A DNA stretch of 49,761 nt from Candidatus Rokuibacteriota bacterium (GCA_003221515.1 QHSI01000130.1:1-49761), one strand, 5' to 3'. Shown: positions 33,255-43,618, counted from the first letter of the stretch. The notes: generated by a model not told the origin, from the sequence alone. Translations and numbers: made by a program.

Positions 33255-34703
33255 ATGGAGCAGCGCGTCGGGATGGAAGATCTCCTGAGGCGAATCCGCC
33301 GCGAGATTCGGCGGCGGCGCGCGGAATTCTACGGTCTCCGCGGCGCCTTCTGGGGCGGAATGGCCGGCCTGGTGGTCCTTCTCGTCAAGCAGGGCGTGGG
33401 CGGCACCGCGCCCTGGGTCGCGGGCGGCCTCGTCCTCGTCGGAGCTCTCGCCGGCCTCGTGTACGGAGCGGCCCGCCGCATCGACCGCCTCGACACCGCC
33501 CGGGTCGCCGATCGCGCGTTCGGGCTCCACGACCGGGTCGCGACGACGCTCGAGTGGGCCGAGCGCACGGACCGTACCCCGCTGGTCGAGGCCCTGGTCG
33601 CTGACACGCGGGCGCGCGTGGAAGCCCTCCAGATGAAGCGGGTCGTCAGGCACGAGCTGCCAGGCGAGGCGCGCTTCCTGCCACTCCCGCTGCTGGCGTG
33701 CCTGGTGCTCGCGTTGATGCCGCCGATACCGATGCCCTCCGGCCGTTTCCCCGACATGCTCTCCGGCGGCGAGGAAGACCGCGAGGACCGGACGCGGTCG
33801 ACGATGCTCGAGGAGACGACCCGTGCGCTCGCCAAGGACGCTCTCAAGCGGTCGTCGTTCGAAGAGAGGGACTTCGCCCAGCGCGCGGGTGGCAGCGGCG
33901 CCACCACGGCCGGCGACCTCTCCGCGATCTTCAAGGACACGTCGCTCGCGAACCAGCGCCCGGACTTCAACAGCTTTCTGAAGAAGGGCGACGAACGCCT
34001 CAAAATGTTGGAGCAGATGGATCGGGTCCCCGATCTCCAGTCAGACTTCACGAGCAGCAACTACAAGATGGTCTTCCGGAAGTCGAAGGCACTGACGGGC
34101 GGGCTGAAGCCGAACCAGATCTCGCCGCAAAAGCTTCGCGAGCTGCTCGAGGAGATGGAACGCCTGGGCCGCAAGGGCGGTAACTGGGGCGGCGACGCGA
34201 TGGAGGGCATGGAGGCGCTCGAAGGCGGGCAGACCGACCGTGCCCTCGAGGCCATGCAGAAGGCCCTCGAGAAGATGCGGGCGATGGACGACGCGGAGCG
34301 CTCGGGCAAGGGGCTCCGGGGCGGTCGCGAGAACGAACGCGGGTCGCGCAGCCGCGACCGCGGCCGTGGCGACGGGATGGGCGGTGACGAGCAGGACTTC
34401 GGCGAGGGCGAGGGGCTCATGCCCGGACGCGGGCGGAGCGGGTCGCCGAAAGGCGAGGCGACGCAGCGCCTGCGCGCCAACCCCTACGACGTCGGCGTCG
34501 AGGGTGAGTCCCGGCGCGGCAAGAAGGAAGGCTTCGACACCAACATGACCGGGCGGGGCGGCAGCATGGCGTCCCGCCTGCAGTACCTCGGCATCATCGG
34601 CCAGTACCGCAAGCAGATGGAGGACGCGATCACGCGGGAGCAGGTGCCCCGCGACTACCACGACCAGATCAGGAATTACTTCCAGTCGCTGGACGAGCGC
34701 TGA
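33255..34703 (+). CDS. membrane protein with charged C-terminal domain (DUF4175-like), function unknown
   Basis: The 482-residue protein has two or three membrane helices near its start (residues 30-75 and around 145), then a long charged region with coiled segments and Gly/Arg/Glu-rich low-complexity sequence (residues 340-420). It resembles proteins found between MoxR and DUF58 genes. It could be the membrane scaffold of the complex. AAGGAGGA precedes the ATG. Confidence 0.75.
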   Translation: MEQRVGMEDLLRRIRREIRRRRAEFYGLRGAFWGGMAGLVVLLVKQGVGGTAPWVAGGLVLVGALAGLVYGAARRIDRLDTARVADRAFGLHDRVATTLEWAERTDRTPLVEALVADTRARVEALQMKRVVRHELPGEARFLPLPLLACLVLALMPPIPMPSGRFPDMLSGGEEDREDRTRSTMLEETTRALAKDALKRSSFEERDFAQRAGGSGATTAGDLSAIFKDTSLANQRPDFNSFLKKGDERLKMLEQMDRVPDLQSDFTSSNYKMVFRKSKALTGGLKPNQISPQKLRELLEEMERLGRKGGNWGGDAMEGMEALEGGQTDRALEAMQKALEKMRAMDDAERSGKGLRGGRENERGSRSRDRGRGDGMGGDEQDFGEGEGLMPGRGRSGSPKGEATQRLRANPYDVGVEGESRRGKKEGFDTNMTGRGGSMASRLQYLGIIGQYRKQMEDAITREQVPRDYHDQIRNYFQSLDER

Positions 34704-34712
34704 GAGCGCGGG

Positions 34713-35600
34713 ATGGCGACGACGCGCCACGCGTTCTTCACCTCCGAGTTCCTGGCGCAGCTCGAGCGTCTGTCACTGCTCTCGCGCCGGATCTTCCGGG
34801 GGCGGGTGAAGGGTGAGCGCCGGAGCCTGCGCCGGGGGCACAGCGTCGAGTTCTGCGACTACCGCGCCTACGGGGTAGGCGATGACCTCCGCTACGTCGA
34901 CTGGAACATCTACGGGCGGCTCGATCGGCTGCACGTCAAGCTCTTCGTCGACGAGGAAGACCTCTGCCTGCACCTGATCGTCGACGCCTCCGCCTCGATG
35001 GACTTCGGCACACCGACCAAGCTCGACTGCGCGGTGCGGCTGGCGGCGGCCCTCGGCTTCGTCGGGCTCATGAACCTGGAGCGGGTGGGCGTGGGCGTGC
35101 TGCGCGAGCGTGTGGCCGAGGGATGGCCGCCGACGCGGGGTCGACACCAGGTGGGCACGCTCCTGGACTTCCTGGGCGGGGTCGAACCCGTCGGCGGTAC
35201 CGGACTCAACGAGGCGCTGGTGAACTACGCAACGCGCTCGCGGCAGGCGGGCCTGGCGGTCATCATCTCTGACCTGCTGGACCCGGCCGGCTACGAAGCC
35301 GGCGTGCGCGCGCTGCTCGAGCGGCGCTTCGACGTCCACCTGGTCCACGTCTTGGCTCCGGAGGAGATGAGCCCGGAGATCGGCGGCGATCTTAGATTGC
35401 TCGACCGTGAAACCGGCGAGGCGCGCGAGCTTTCGATGGACGGTGACGCCATGCGCGCCTACCGCGAGCGGCTCCGCCAGTTCCTCGAGCGCGCCGAGAC
35501 GTTCTGCCGGACCAAGGAGATCGGCTACCATCGGCTGACGTCCGATAGCTCGGTCGAGGACTTCGTCCTGTCGCAGATGCGGGGCCGCGTGCTCGTATGA
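34713..35600 (+). CDS. DUF58 domain protein
   Basis: The 295-residue protein matches DUF58: GRVKGERRSLRRGHSVEFCDYRAYGVGDDLRYVDWN at the start, then a VWA-like domain with LIVDASASMDFG as a degenerate MIDAS motif. DUF58 proteins accompany MoxR ATPases. The stop overlaps the next start as ATGA. Confidence 0.9.
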   Translation: MATTRHAFFTSEFLAQLERLSLLSRRIFRGRVKGERRSLRRGHSVEFCDYRAYGVGDDLRYVDWNIYGRLDRLHVKLFVDEEDLCLHLIVDASASMDFGTPTKLDCAVRLAAALGFVGLMNLERVGVGVLRERVAEGWPPTRGRHQVGTLLDFLGGVEPVGGTGLNEALVNYATRSRQAGLAVIISDLLDPAGYEAGVRALLERRFDVHLVHVLAPEEMSPEIGGDLRLLDRETGEARELSMDGDAMRAYRERLRQFLERAETFCRTKEIGYHRLTSDSSVEDFVLSQMRGRVLV

Positions 35601-38600
35601 GTTTTCTGTCCCCGTTCGCGCTCGCACTCTTCGCGCTGTCCGTCCCGCTGGTGCTGCTCTACTTCCTCAAGGTCCGCCGGCGCGAGCGCACGGTGTCGAG
35701 CCTGCTGCTGTGGCCGGCGTCGCTGCGCGACCGCGAGGCCTCGACGTTCTTCCAGAGGCTCCACCGCGACCCGCTGCTGATCCTCCAGCTCCTGGCGCTC
35801 CTCGCCCTCTGCCTGGCGCTGGCCCGGCCCGTCGCCACGGTCATGGGTCAGGGCTCGCGCAAGGTCGTCATCGTCCTCGACAGCTCGGCGTCGATGCAGT
35901 CGCGGGACGTGACGCCCTCACGCTTCGAGGTGGCGCGGGCCGCCGCGCTGTCGCTCGTGCGCGGTCTGGGGGAAGGCGCGGAGGTGATGGTGATCGAGGC
36001 CGGTGTCCAGCCGAAGGTGCTGGCGGCGCTGGCCCGGGACCGCGAGAGGGCGCTGGCGGCGATCCGCTCGGCGCAGGCCCGCGACCTACCAACACGCCTC
36101 GGGGAGTCGGTGCGCACGGCGCGCGCCCTCGTGGCCGCCGAGCCGCGCGCCGAGATCCACGTGTTCACCGACGGCGCCTTCCCCGCGCTGGCGCCCCGCG
36201 ACGTCGCCGACCCGCGCGTGCGGTGGGTGGGCATCGGGCGGCGGAGCCAGAACGTGGCCATCACGAATCTGTCCATCCGGAAGACCTACTACGGCGCGTT
36301 CGACTACCAGGCGTTCGTGTCGCTCGTGAACTACTCCGGGGAGTCGCAGGCGTTCAGCTTCACCCTGTCCCTCGACGACAAGCAGATCGCCGAGAAAGAG
36401 GTGACGCTGGAGCCGAGCGTCCGGCGCTCGGTCATGCTGCCCTTCAGCCACACCGGAGGCGGCACCGTCACGGCGCGTCTGCGGGTCGATGACGACCTGG
36501 CGGTCGACAACGTCGCGTACGCCGTCCTGCCCCCACCGCGGAAGATCGGCGTCCTCCTCGTGAGCCCGGGCAACCTGTTCCTCGAGAAGGTGCTGCGGAC
36601 CGATCCACAAGTTTCGCTCGAGGTGCGCACGCCCGATCAATATCAGGGCGGCATGGGTGACGCGGACGTCGTCGTGCTCGACTCGGCCACGACGCCGCGC
36701 GCCGGCGCCGGCCGGTTCATCTTCATCAATACCGTGCCGCCCGACGTGCCGATCGAGGTCCTGGGCCGACTCGAGCGTCCGACGATCATGGACTGGGATC
36801 GGAACCACCCGGTCATGCGCCACGTCGAGTTCGCCAAGGTCACCATCGAGGACGCGGTGCGGATCCGCCCGCTCGCGGCCGGTCGCCCGGTGGTCGAGGC
36901 GGTGGGCGGGCCGCTGATCTACGCGCTGGAGGAACCCGACCGCAAGGCGCTCTTCATCGGCTTCGATCTGTTCAAGACCGACTTCCCGCTGCGGATCGCG
37001 TTCCCGCTCGTCCTCTCGAACAGCCTGCGCTGGCTCCATCCCGCGGGACTCGACCAGGCGAGCTTCCAGTTCGCGACCGGACAGCCGATCCTCCTGCCGG
37101 CGCCGCACGGCGTGACGACCGTGACGGTGACGACGCCCAGCGGCCGCTCGGTGCAGGGTCGCGTCACCCGCGGCGTGCTGAGCTACACGGAGACCGACGA
37201 GGCGGGGATCTACAAGCTCGCGACGGCGCGCGGCGAGATGCGCGTCGCGGTCAACTTGATGGACGGCGACGAGTCCAACTTGGCGCCGCGGCCGCTCCCA
37301 GTGGCGAGCGGGCCGCCTCCCACGGCCGCGCCGGTTCCGGTCCAGCGCGAGCTGTGGCCGTTGCTCGTCATCCTGGCGCTCGGGCTCCTCGCCGTCGAGG
37401 GGCTGCTCTACTGGCGGCGACAGAGCGCCGGACAGCTCCGCATGCCGTCGAGCCCGGGCGACCGCTGGGCGCTCGCGCTGCGCACCGCGCTGGTCGCCGT
37501 GCTCTGCCTGACGCTGCTCCGGCCGACGCTCCCGCGCTGGGTCGATCGGATGAACGTCGTGTTCCTGCTCGACCTGTCCGACAGCGTCAGCCTCGCGTCG
37601 CGCGAGCGCGCGTATCGCTTCGTCGCCGACGCCGTGACGCACATGAAGAGCGGCGACCGCAACGCCGTGATCGCGTTCGGCGAGCAGGCGGTCGTCGAGC
37701 ATCCACTCGCGGCCCGGACGGCCGTCGACCGTCCGAAGGCGCAGGTCGACGGACGCGGCACGAACCTCTTCCAGGCTATCCAGCTCGGGCTCGCGGTGCT
37801 GCCGCCCGGCTCCGCGAACCGCATCGTCATGCTCACCGACGGGCGCCAGAACACCGGCAGCGCCCTGGCGGGCGCCCAGGCGGCCAAGGACGCCGGCGCC
37901 GACATCCACTACGTGGCCGCACCGCTGACCTTCACCCAGGAAGTCGTCGCCGAGGCGATGGTGCTCCCGCACGAGGTGAAGTTCGGCGAGCCGTTCCAGG
38001 CCAGGGTCGTGGTGTGGAGTCACCGCGACACGGAAGGACGCCTCTCGCTCTTCCGCAACGGCGAGTTCCTGGGCTCGCAGGTCGTGCGGCTGACGGCGGG
38101 CAAGAACGTCTTCAGCTATCGCCAGTCGCTCGACACCAGTGGCATCCACGTCTACCAGGCGGCGTTGGAGGTCGACGGGGACACGATCGAGGACAACAAC
38201 CGCGCCGTCGGCGCGATCGTGGTCCGCGGCCGGCCGCAAGTGCTGCTCGCCGACCGCGACCGGAGCCACGCACAGTCGCTGGCCGGCGCACTGCGCTCGC
38301 AGAACATCGACGTGACGGTGGTCGAGCCGCAGCAGATCCCGACCGACCTGGCCGGACTCCAGAAGTACGACGGCGTCGTCCTCTCCAACGTGTCGTCACT
38401 CAAGCTGACGCGGCCCCAGATGGCGTACATGAGGGACTACGTCCGCGACTACGGCGGCGGCCTGGTCATGATCGGCGGTGAGGAGAGCTTCGGCCTCGGC
38501 GGCTACTATCGGACGCCGGTCGAAGAGGCGCTGCCCGTCACGATGGAGGTGAAGCAGAAGGTCGAGATCCCGAGCCTCGCGGTGGTCCTCTCGATCGACC

Positions 38601-39970
38601 GCTCCGGGTCCATGGCGATGTCGACCGACGAGAAGGTGACCAAGCTCGACCTCGCCAAGGAAGCCGCCCACCTCGTGGTCGACCTGCTCGACGAGCGCAA
38701 CGAGGTCGGCGTCATGAGCTGGGACACCGAGTTCGTCTGGGACGCGCCGGTGCGGCCGGCCAAGGACAAGGGCGCGGTCCACCACGCGATCGCGACGATC
38801 AAGGCCGGCGGCGGGACGGACGGATATCCGGCCCTGAAGGAGTCGTACCAGGTCTTGTTCGAGCGGCCGGCCCTGCTCAAGCACGTGATCTTCCTGTCCG
38901 ACGGACAGATGACGCGCGGCGATTTTCAGGGGCTGCTGCGGCGCATGTCCAAGGACAAGATCACGGTCTCGACGGTGGCGATCGGCAAGGACGCCGACGT
39001 CCAGCTGATGGTGGACGTCGCGAAGTGGGGCCGCGGGCGGTTCTACTACACCGAGGATTCGCAGACGATCCCGCGCATCTTCACGCTGGAGACCCAGCTG
39101 GCCTCGAAGGCCTCGCTCGTGGAGCAGCCGTTCAAGCCGCAGCTCACGGCGCCCGGCCACGAGGCGATCCAGGAGATCGACTGGAAGAACGCGCCGCCGC
39201 TCGGCGGGTACGTCGCGACCACGCTGAAGTCCAGCGCTGACCTCGTGCTGATGAGCCATCAGGAAGACCCGGTGCTCGCGACCTGGCGCTACGGCCTCGG
39301 GCGCTCCGCCGCCTTCACGTCCGACGCCAAGGCGAAGTGGGGAGTCCTCTGGCTCCGCTGGCGCGAGTTCAACCGCTTCTGGGCGCAGCTGACCCGCTGG
39401 ACGCTCCGGAGCGGATCGCGCAGTGACACGGTCGCCTTCGTCGAGCGGCGCGAGAACATGGGCGAGATCGTCGTCGACGCCGTCGATCCCAAGGGGGAGT
39501 TCATCAACTTCCTGGACTCGCAGGTCGGCGTGGTCGCACCCAACCGGGAGCGGACCGTGATCGACCTCGAGCAGGTCGGTCCCGGCCGGTATCGCGGCCG
39601 GTTCCCGGCGGCGCAGGAAGGCGTCTACCTCGTGGGCATGGCGCAGCGCCGGAACGACCGCGTCGTCGGTTCGCAGCTCGCGGGATTGGTGGTACCGTAC
39701 GCTCAAGAGCTTCGCGATCTCGGCGTGGACGAAACGCTCCTGCGCGAGCTGGCGGAGCTGACGGGCGGCTCGGCGCTCGCGAAGCCGGAAGACGCGTTCT
39801 TGACGGCGCGGCGGCAGTCGCGCATCGCCGTCGACATCTGGCCGTGGCTGGTTGGGCTGGTCGCGCTGCTGCTCGTTCCGGACGTCGCGCTGCGTCGCAT
39901 CGGTCCCGGCGCGTTCTCGCGGGTGGCCCTGTTCATTCACCGGATGCTCCGGGTGAGGGAGGTGCCCTGA
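35597..39970 (+). CDS. giant membrane protein with three VWA domains (BatA-like fusion)
   Basis: This 1457-residue protein joins two usual operon members. It begins with BatA-type helices (residues 6-24 and 58-80) and VWA 1, whose MIDAS is DSSAS at Asp95. After a middle region and two more helices (near 590 and 630) comes VWA 2 with DLSDS at Asp659. A GATase-like segment (VMIGGEESFGLGGYY, about 953-975) leads into VWA 3 with DRSGS at Asp1001. A last helix is near 1415. All three metal sites look intact. It is probably anchored with its VWA domains on one side as MoxR substrates. Confidence 0.88.
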   Translation: MSFLSPFALALFALSVPLVLLYFLKVRRRERTVSSLLLWPASLRDREASTFFQRLHRDPLLILQLLALLALCLALARPVATVMGQGSRKVVIVLDSSASMQSRDVTPSRFEVARAAALSLVRGLGEGAEVMVIEAGVQPKVLAALARDRERALAAIRSAQARDLPTRLGESVRTARALVAAEPRAEIHVFTDGAFPALAPRDVADPRVRWVGIGRRSQNVAITNLSIRKTYYGAFDYQAFVSLVNYSGESQAFSFTLSLDDKQIAEKEVTLEPSVRRSVMLPFSHTGGGTVTARLRVDDDLAVDNVAYAVLPPPRKIGVLLVSPGNLFLEKVLRTDPQVSLEVRTPDQYQGGMGDADVVVLDSATTPRAGAGRFIFINTVPPDVPIEVLGRLERPTIMDWDRNHPVMRHVEFAKVTIEDAVRIRPLAAGRPVVEAVGGPLIYALEEPDRKALFIGFDLFKTDFPLRIAFPLVLSNSLRWLHPAGLDQASFQFATGQPILLPAPHGVTTVTVTTPSGRSVQGRVTRGVLSYTETDEAGIYKLATARGEMRVAVNLMDGDESNLAPRPLPVASGPPPTAAPVPVQRELWPLLVILALGLLAVEGLLYWRRQSAGQLRMPSSPGDRWALALRTALVAVLCLTLLRPTLPRWVDRMNVVFLLDLSDSVSLASRERAYRFVADAVTHMKSGDRNAVIAFGEQAVVEHPLAARTAVDRPKAQVDGRGTNLFQAIQLGLAVLPPGSANRIVMLTDGRQNTGSALAGAQAAKDAGADIHYVAAPLTFTQEVVAEAMVLPHEVKFGEPFQARVVVWSHRDTEGRLSLFRNGEFLGSQVVRLTAGKNVFSYRQSLDTSGIHVYQAALEVDGDTIEDNNRAVGAIVVRGRPQVLLADRDRSHAQSLAGALRSQNIDVTVVEPQQIPTDLAGLQKYDGVVLSNVSSLKLTRPQMAYMRDYVRDYGGGLVMIGGEESFGLGGYYRTPVEEALPVTMEVKQKVEIPSLAVVLSIDRSGSMAMSTDEKVTKLDLAKEAAHLVVDLLDERNEVGVMSWDTEFVWDAPVRPAKDKGAVHHAIATIKAGGGTDGYPALKESYQVLFERPALLKHVIFLSDGQMTRGDFQGLLRRMSKDKITVSTVAIGKDADVQLMVDVAKWGRGRFYYTEDSQTIPRIFTLETQLASKASLVEQPFKPQLTAPGHEAIQEIDWKNAPPLGGYVATTLKSSADLVLMSHQEDPVLATWRYGLGRSAAFTSDAKAKWGVLWLRWREFNRFWAQLTRWTLRSGSRSDTVAFVERRENMGEIVVDAVDPKGEFINFLDSQVGVVAPNRERTVIDLEQVGPGRYRGRFPAAQEGVYLVGMAQRRNDRVVGSQLAGLVVPYAQELRDLGVDETLLRELAELTGGSALAKPEDAFLTARRQSRIAVDIWPWLVGLVALLLVPDVALRRIGPGAFSRVALFIHRMLRVREVP

Positions 39971-41201
39971 TGCGCGGACTCGACCGACGGTCGCGGCTCC
40001 TCGCAGTGGCTGCGATCCACCTCACGCTGTTCGTCGCGGGCGGAGCCTACGCCGCTGACCCGAAACTCCGCGTGGTCTTGATCGTCCCGTTCGATGCGTC
40101 CGGGCTCGACCGGGAGGAGCAGTGGACGGCCGAGGGGATCGCCCAGATCCTCGGCCTCGGGCTGGCCCAGCAACCGACGTTCGTGCAGGTCGAGCGCGCG
40201 CGCGTGCGCACCATGGGGCGCGGGGATGCGACGGGGGAGACCGCGCTCGCGCAGGCCGCCCGGGCCATGCGGGCCGACACCGTGCTCTTCGGCCGCATCG
40301 AGCGTCGCGGGACCGACTTCGTCGTGCTCCCGCAGCTCCTGGAGGTGAAGTCAGGCGCGACCGACGTGGTGGGGCTTCGCGGCCGACCCGGTCGCTGCGG
40401 GCGTTCGAGCTGTTCGCGCGCGGTCAGATCGCGGCCCTGCGCGGTGACCAAGAGAGCAACGAAGCGGCGGTCGACCTCCTGTCACGCGCGATCGAGGCCG
40501 ATCCAGCGTTCGTCGTGGCGCACTACACGCTCGGCGTCGTGCACTCTGCCCTCGGCAACCGATGGAAGGCCGCCGCGCAGTTCCGCGCGTCGGTGCAGGT
40601 CGATCCGGGCTATCCCGAGCCGATGAAGGCCCTCGGCGACCTGTACCTTTCGCAGCCCCGGCGCCTCTTCGATCAGGCGATCGAGGCGTATGCCAAGGCG
40701 ATCGAGCTGCGGCCGTTCTACGCCGACGCCTACGTCGGGCTCGGCGACGCCAAGGCGGCGAAGAGCGATGTGGACGGTGCGATCGCCGCCTATCAGAAGG
40801 CGCTCGTCTACAATCCGGTGAACCCGCGGGTCCACATGAGCCTCGGGCGGATCTACCACGGCGAGAAGGGCCTCTACTACGAAGCGGTCACCGCCTACAA
40901 GAAAGCGATCGACCTCGATCCGCATTCGGTCGAAGCGCGCATGGGCCTCGGCGAGGTCTACGAGGAGAAGGGGCTCTACAAAGAAGCGATCGAAGAGTAC
41001 CGCCGCGTGATCGAGATCGATGCCAAGCACACCGGTGGCATGTACAACCTCGCGCTCGTCTACGAGAAGGTCGACCCTCGAGCCGCGATCGCCCAGTGGG
41101 AGCGCTACATCGAGCTCGCAGCGCCGCTGGCCACGGAAAAAGATTGGGTCGACGTTGCCCGCCAGCATCTGAGGAAGCTGAAGACTCAGATCAAGGACTA
41201 G
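39970..41201 (+). pseudogene. TPR-repeat protein, frameshifted near 40374
   Basis: The first part (from ATG 39970, overlapping the VWA stop as TGATG) encodes a signal peptide ending AYAADPK and a domain like the TolB/FlgO-type N-terminal region. The second part, in another frame, starts near SLRAFELFARGQ and holds about six TPR repeats (such as AIEAYAKAIELRPFYADAYV). One extra G in the run GGGG at 40371-40374 would join them seamlessly. The protein would be periplasmic, about 410 residues, and closes the MoxR-VWA operon. Confidence 0.75.
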
Positions 41202-41295
41202 CGCGCAGCGCGTCTCTGTCCCGTGCGTGACGCGCACGGGGGCTCACCTGAATGTATGCCGGGCGGCGTCGGGCCGACGGGTATCATGACTTGGA

Positions 41296-42321
41296 ATGTG
41301 GCAAAGCTTTGAGCCTCCGGAGGAGCGCGTGGACGAGCTGAGAAAGGACCCGACGCAAGGCCACTGGGTCCTGATCCGTCCGAAGGCGAAACCGACGAAG
41401 TCGACGGATTGCCCGTACTGTCCGGGCTCGGAGCACCTGACCGGACCGGAGATCGCCGCCTATCGTCCCGACGGTTCGAGCGCGAACGGACCGGGATGGA
41501 CGGTGCGGGTCGTGCCGGAGCCCGACGCGTACTTCCGCATCGAGTGGGAGCTCGTGCGTGAGGGCGTCGGCATGTTCGACATGATCAATCCCCGCGGCGC
41601 GAGCGAGCTGATCGTGGAGTCACCCGGCCACGACGACACGCTGGCCACGATGGAGCCTTCGCACGTCGAGTCGGTGCTTTGGATGTACCGCGATCGGCTC
41701 GTCGACTTGAAGCGCGACGGTCAGATTCGCGACATCCTCGTCTCGCGCCGGCACAAGAAGCCGGGCGTGGCGCCGCATCATCCCTACTCGCGGATGACCG
41801 CGATTCCCATCGTGTTCGACGAGACGCGGCGCGAGCTTCGCGAGGCACGCGAGTACTACCAGTACAAGCGGCGCTGCCTCTACTGCGACATCGTGCGGCA
41901 GGAGATCGGCGCCGAGGAGCGGGTAGTGCGGCTCACGCCGGCGTTTGCCGTGATCGTCCCCTACGCGCCGCGGGTGCCGCTCGAGACGTGGATCGTGCCG
42001 CGACAGCACGGCTGCTCGTTCGAGGAGGCGCTGAAGGGAGAGACCGCCGCGGACCTGGCGCGTCTGCTCAACGGCTACTTCCGAGGGCTCGCGGTTGGGT
42101 TCGGCGACCCCGGCTACGAGCTGGTGCTCCACACCGCGCCGAATCTCCGGTCACGGATCCTCCAGGGCGATTGGGCGACGATCCGCGACGACTATCACTG
42201 GCACCTCGAGATCACGCCCGAGCCGGAGCACACGAACCGTATCGGCGGGATCTACGTCAACGAGGTGCCGCCGGAGGTCTCGGCGGCGGCGCTGCGGCGC
42301 GCCTGGCCGAATCAGGGATAG
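41296..42321 (+). CDS. galactose-1-phosphate uridylyltransferase-like protein
   Basis: The 341-residue protein has the GalT layout: ELRKDPTQGHWVLI at the start, zinc-type CPYC, a second domain with YHWHLEITP. The active-site motif, normally HPHxQ, reads HPYSR here, so the nucleophilic His is Tyr and Gln is Arg. It may therefore have a different nucleotidyl or phosphorylase activity, like other HIT-superfamily branches. It overlaps the 3' end of the convergent dehydrogenase gene by ten bases. Confidence 0.8.
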   Translation: MWQSFEPPEERVDELRKDPTQGHWVLIRPKAKPTKSTDCPYCPGSEHLTGPEIAAYRPDGSSANGPGWTVRVVPEPDAYFRIEWELVREGVGMFDMINPRGASELIVESPGHDDTLATMEPSHVESVLWMYRDRLVDLKRDGQIRDILVSRRHKKPGVAPHHPYSRMTAIPIVFDETRRELREAREYYQYKRRCLYCDIVRQEIGAEERVVRLTPAFAVIVPYAPRVPLETWIVPRQHGCSFEEALKGETAADLARLLNGYFRGLAVGFGDPGYELVLHTAPNLRSRILQGDWATIRDDYHWHLEITPEPEHTNRIGGIYVNEVPPEVSAAALRRAWPNQG

Positions 42322-43574
42322 AGACCGCGGACCCGGTACCCCTCCGCCACCCGGCGGATGCCTTCCATCAGCGCGGCCGTCCTGAGATCGACGCCTTCCT
42401 TGGTGGCGAGCGCCCACACCCGGTTGAAGGCGCGCGTCATCACTTCCTGGAGCCGCGCCGTGATCTCGCTCTCGCGCCAGAAGTAGTATTGGAGTCCCTG
42501 CACCCACTCGAAGTACGACACGATCACGCCGCCGGCGTTGGCGAGGATGTCGGGGATGACGGTGACGCCGCGGTCGCGCAGGATCACGTCGGCCTCCGGC
42601 GTCGTCGGGCCGTTGGCGCCCTCGGCGACGATGGTGGCCTTGACGCGGTCGGCGTTGTCCTCGCGGAGCTGCGATCCGATCGCCGCCGGAATCAGGATGT
42701 CGCACGGCTGCTCGAGGATCTGCGTGTTCGAGACGGGCTCGGAGTCGGGGAACCCGCCGACGCCGCCGGTGGCGGCGACGTGGGCCTCGAGCTGTCGGAT
42801 GTCGAGTCCTTTCGCGTTCCAGATGCCGCCCTTGACGTCGCTGACCGCGACGACGACGCAGCCCTCGCGCCACAGGAGCCGTGCCGCAACGCCGCCGACG
42901 TTGCCGAATCCCTGGACGACGACTTTCTGGTCGCGGAGCTGATGGCCGAGGACCCGCGTCGCCTGATAGAGGGCGTACACGATCCCACGGCCCGTCGCCT
43001 CGCGGCGGCCCGCGGAGCCGCCCACGATCAGCGGTTTGCCGGTGACAACCCCGGGCACGCTCTTGCCCTGGGTCATCGAGTACGTGTCCATCATCCACGC
43101 CATCGTCTGCTCGTCGGTGCCGAGGTCGGGAGCGGGGATGTCCAGGTCTGGACCGATCAGCAGCATGATCTCCGTGGTGTATCGCCGGGTCAGGTGCTCT
43201 CGCTCTCTGGCTGACATGGCCCGGGGATTACAGGTCACCCCGCCTTTGGCTCCCCCGTAGGGCAGGCCCACCAGGGCGCATTTCCAGCTCATGAGCATCG
43301 CGAGGGCCGTGACCTCCCCGAGGTTCACGTCGAGGTCGTATCTGAGGCCTCCCTTGGTCGGTCCGAGCACGGTGCTGTGGTGGACTCTATATCCCTGGAA
43401 AACCTGAGTCTTTCCGTCATCCATACGGATCGGGACTGATACGATCAGCGCTCGCCTCGGATACCGCAGTCGCTCGTGAATATCAGGCTCAAGTTGGAGC
43501 TTCCCGGCCACTCGGTCCAGCTGCGCCAGAGCCGTCCGGTACAGATGGGACTCGAACTCTGTTTTATCGGTCAT
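42312..43574 (-). CDS. gdhA: Glu/Leu/Phe/Val dehydrogenase (glutamate dehydrogenase)
   Basis: The 420-residue enzyme has the family motifs: KGGLRYDLDVN, the catalytic-lysine loop PYGGAKGGVTCNP, PAPDLGTDEQTMAWMMDTYS, and the NAD(P)-binding QGFGNVGG. Length and motifs suit a hexameric glutamate dehydrogenase interconverting glutamate and 2-oxoglutarate. It is transcribed away from iscR across a 131-base gap. Confidence 0.92.
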   Translation of the reverse strand: MTDKTEFESHLYRTALAQLDRVAGKLQLEPDIHERLRYPRRALIVSVPIRMDDGKTQVFQGYRVHHSTVLGPTKGGLRYDLDVNLGEVTALAMLMSWKCALVGLPYGGAKGGVTCNPRAMSAREREHLTRRYTTEIMLLIGPDLDIPAPDLGTDEQTMAWMMDTYSMTQGKSVPGVVTGKPLIVGGSAGRREATGRGIVYALYQATRVLGHQLRDQKVVVQGFGNVGGVAARLLWREGCVVVAVSDVKGGIWNAKGLDIRQLEAHVAATGGVGGFPDSEPVSNTQILEQPCDILIPAAIGSQLREDNADRVKATIVAEGANGPTTPEADVILRDRGVTVIPDILANAGGVIVSYFEWVQGLQYYFWRESEITARLQEVMTRAFNRVWALATKEGVDLRTAALMEGIRRVAEGYRVRGLYP

Positions 43575-43589
43575 GTCTGGCCTTTCAAG

Positions 43590-43618
43590 TTGACGTCAGC
43601 CGGTCCTGGTGTGAGAAT
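43590..43618 (+). promoter_or_regulatory. likely iscR promoter (TTGACG - 17 - GAGAAT)
   Basis: TTGACG (43590-43595) and GAGAAT (43613-43618) are spaced by 17 bases, about 88 bases upstream of the iscR ATG. The gap after it should contain the site for IscR self-control, but I see no match to the E. coli type 1 palindrome. Confidence 0.45.
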
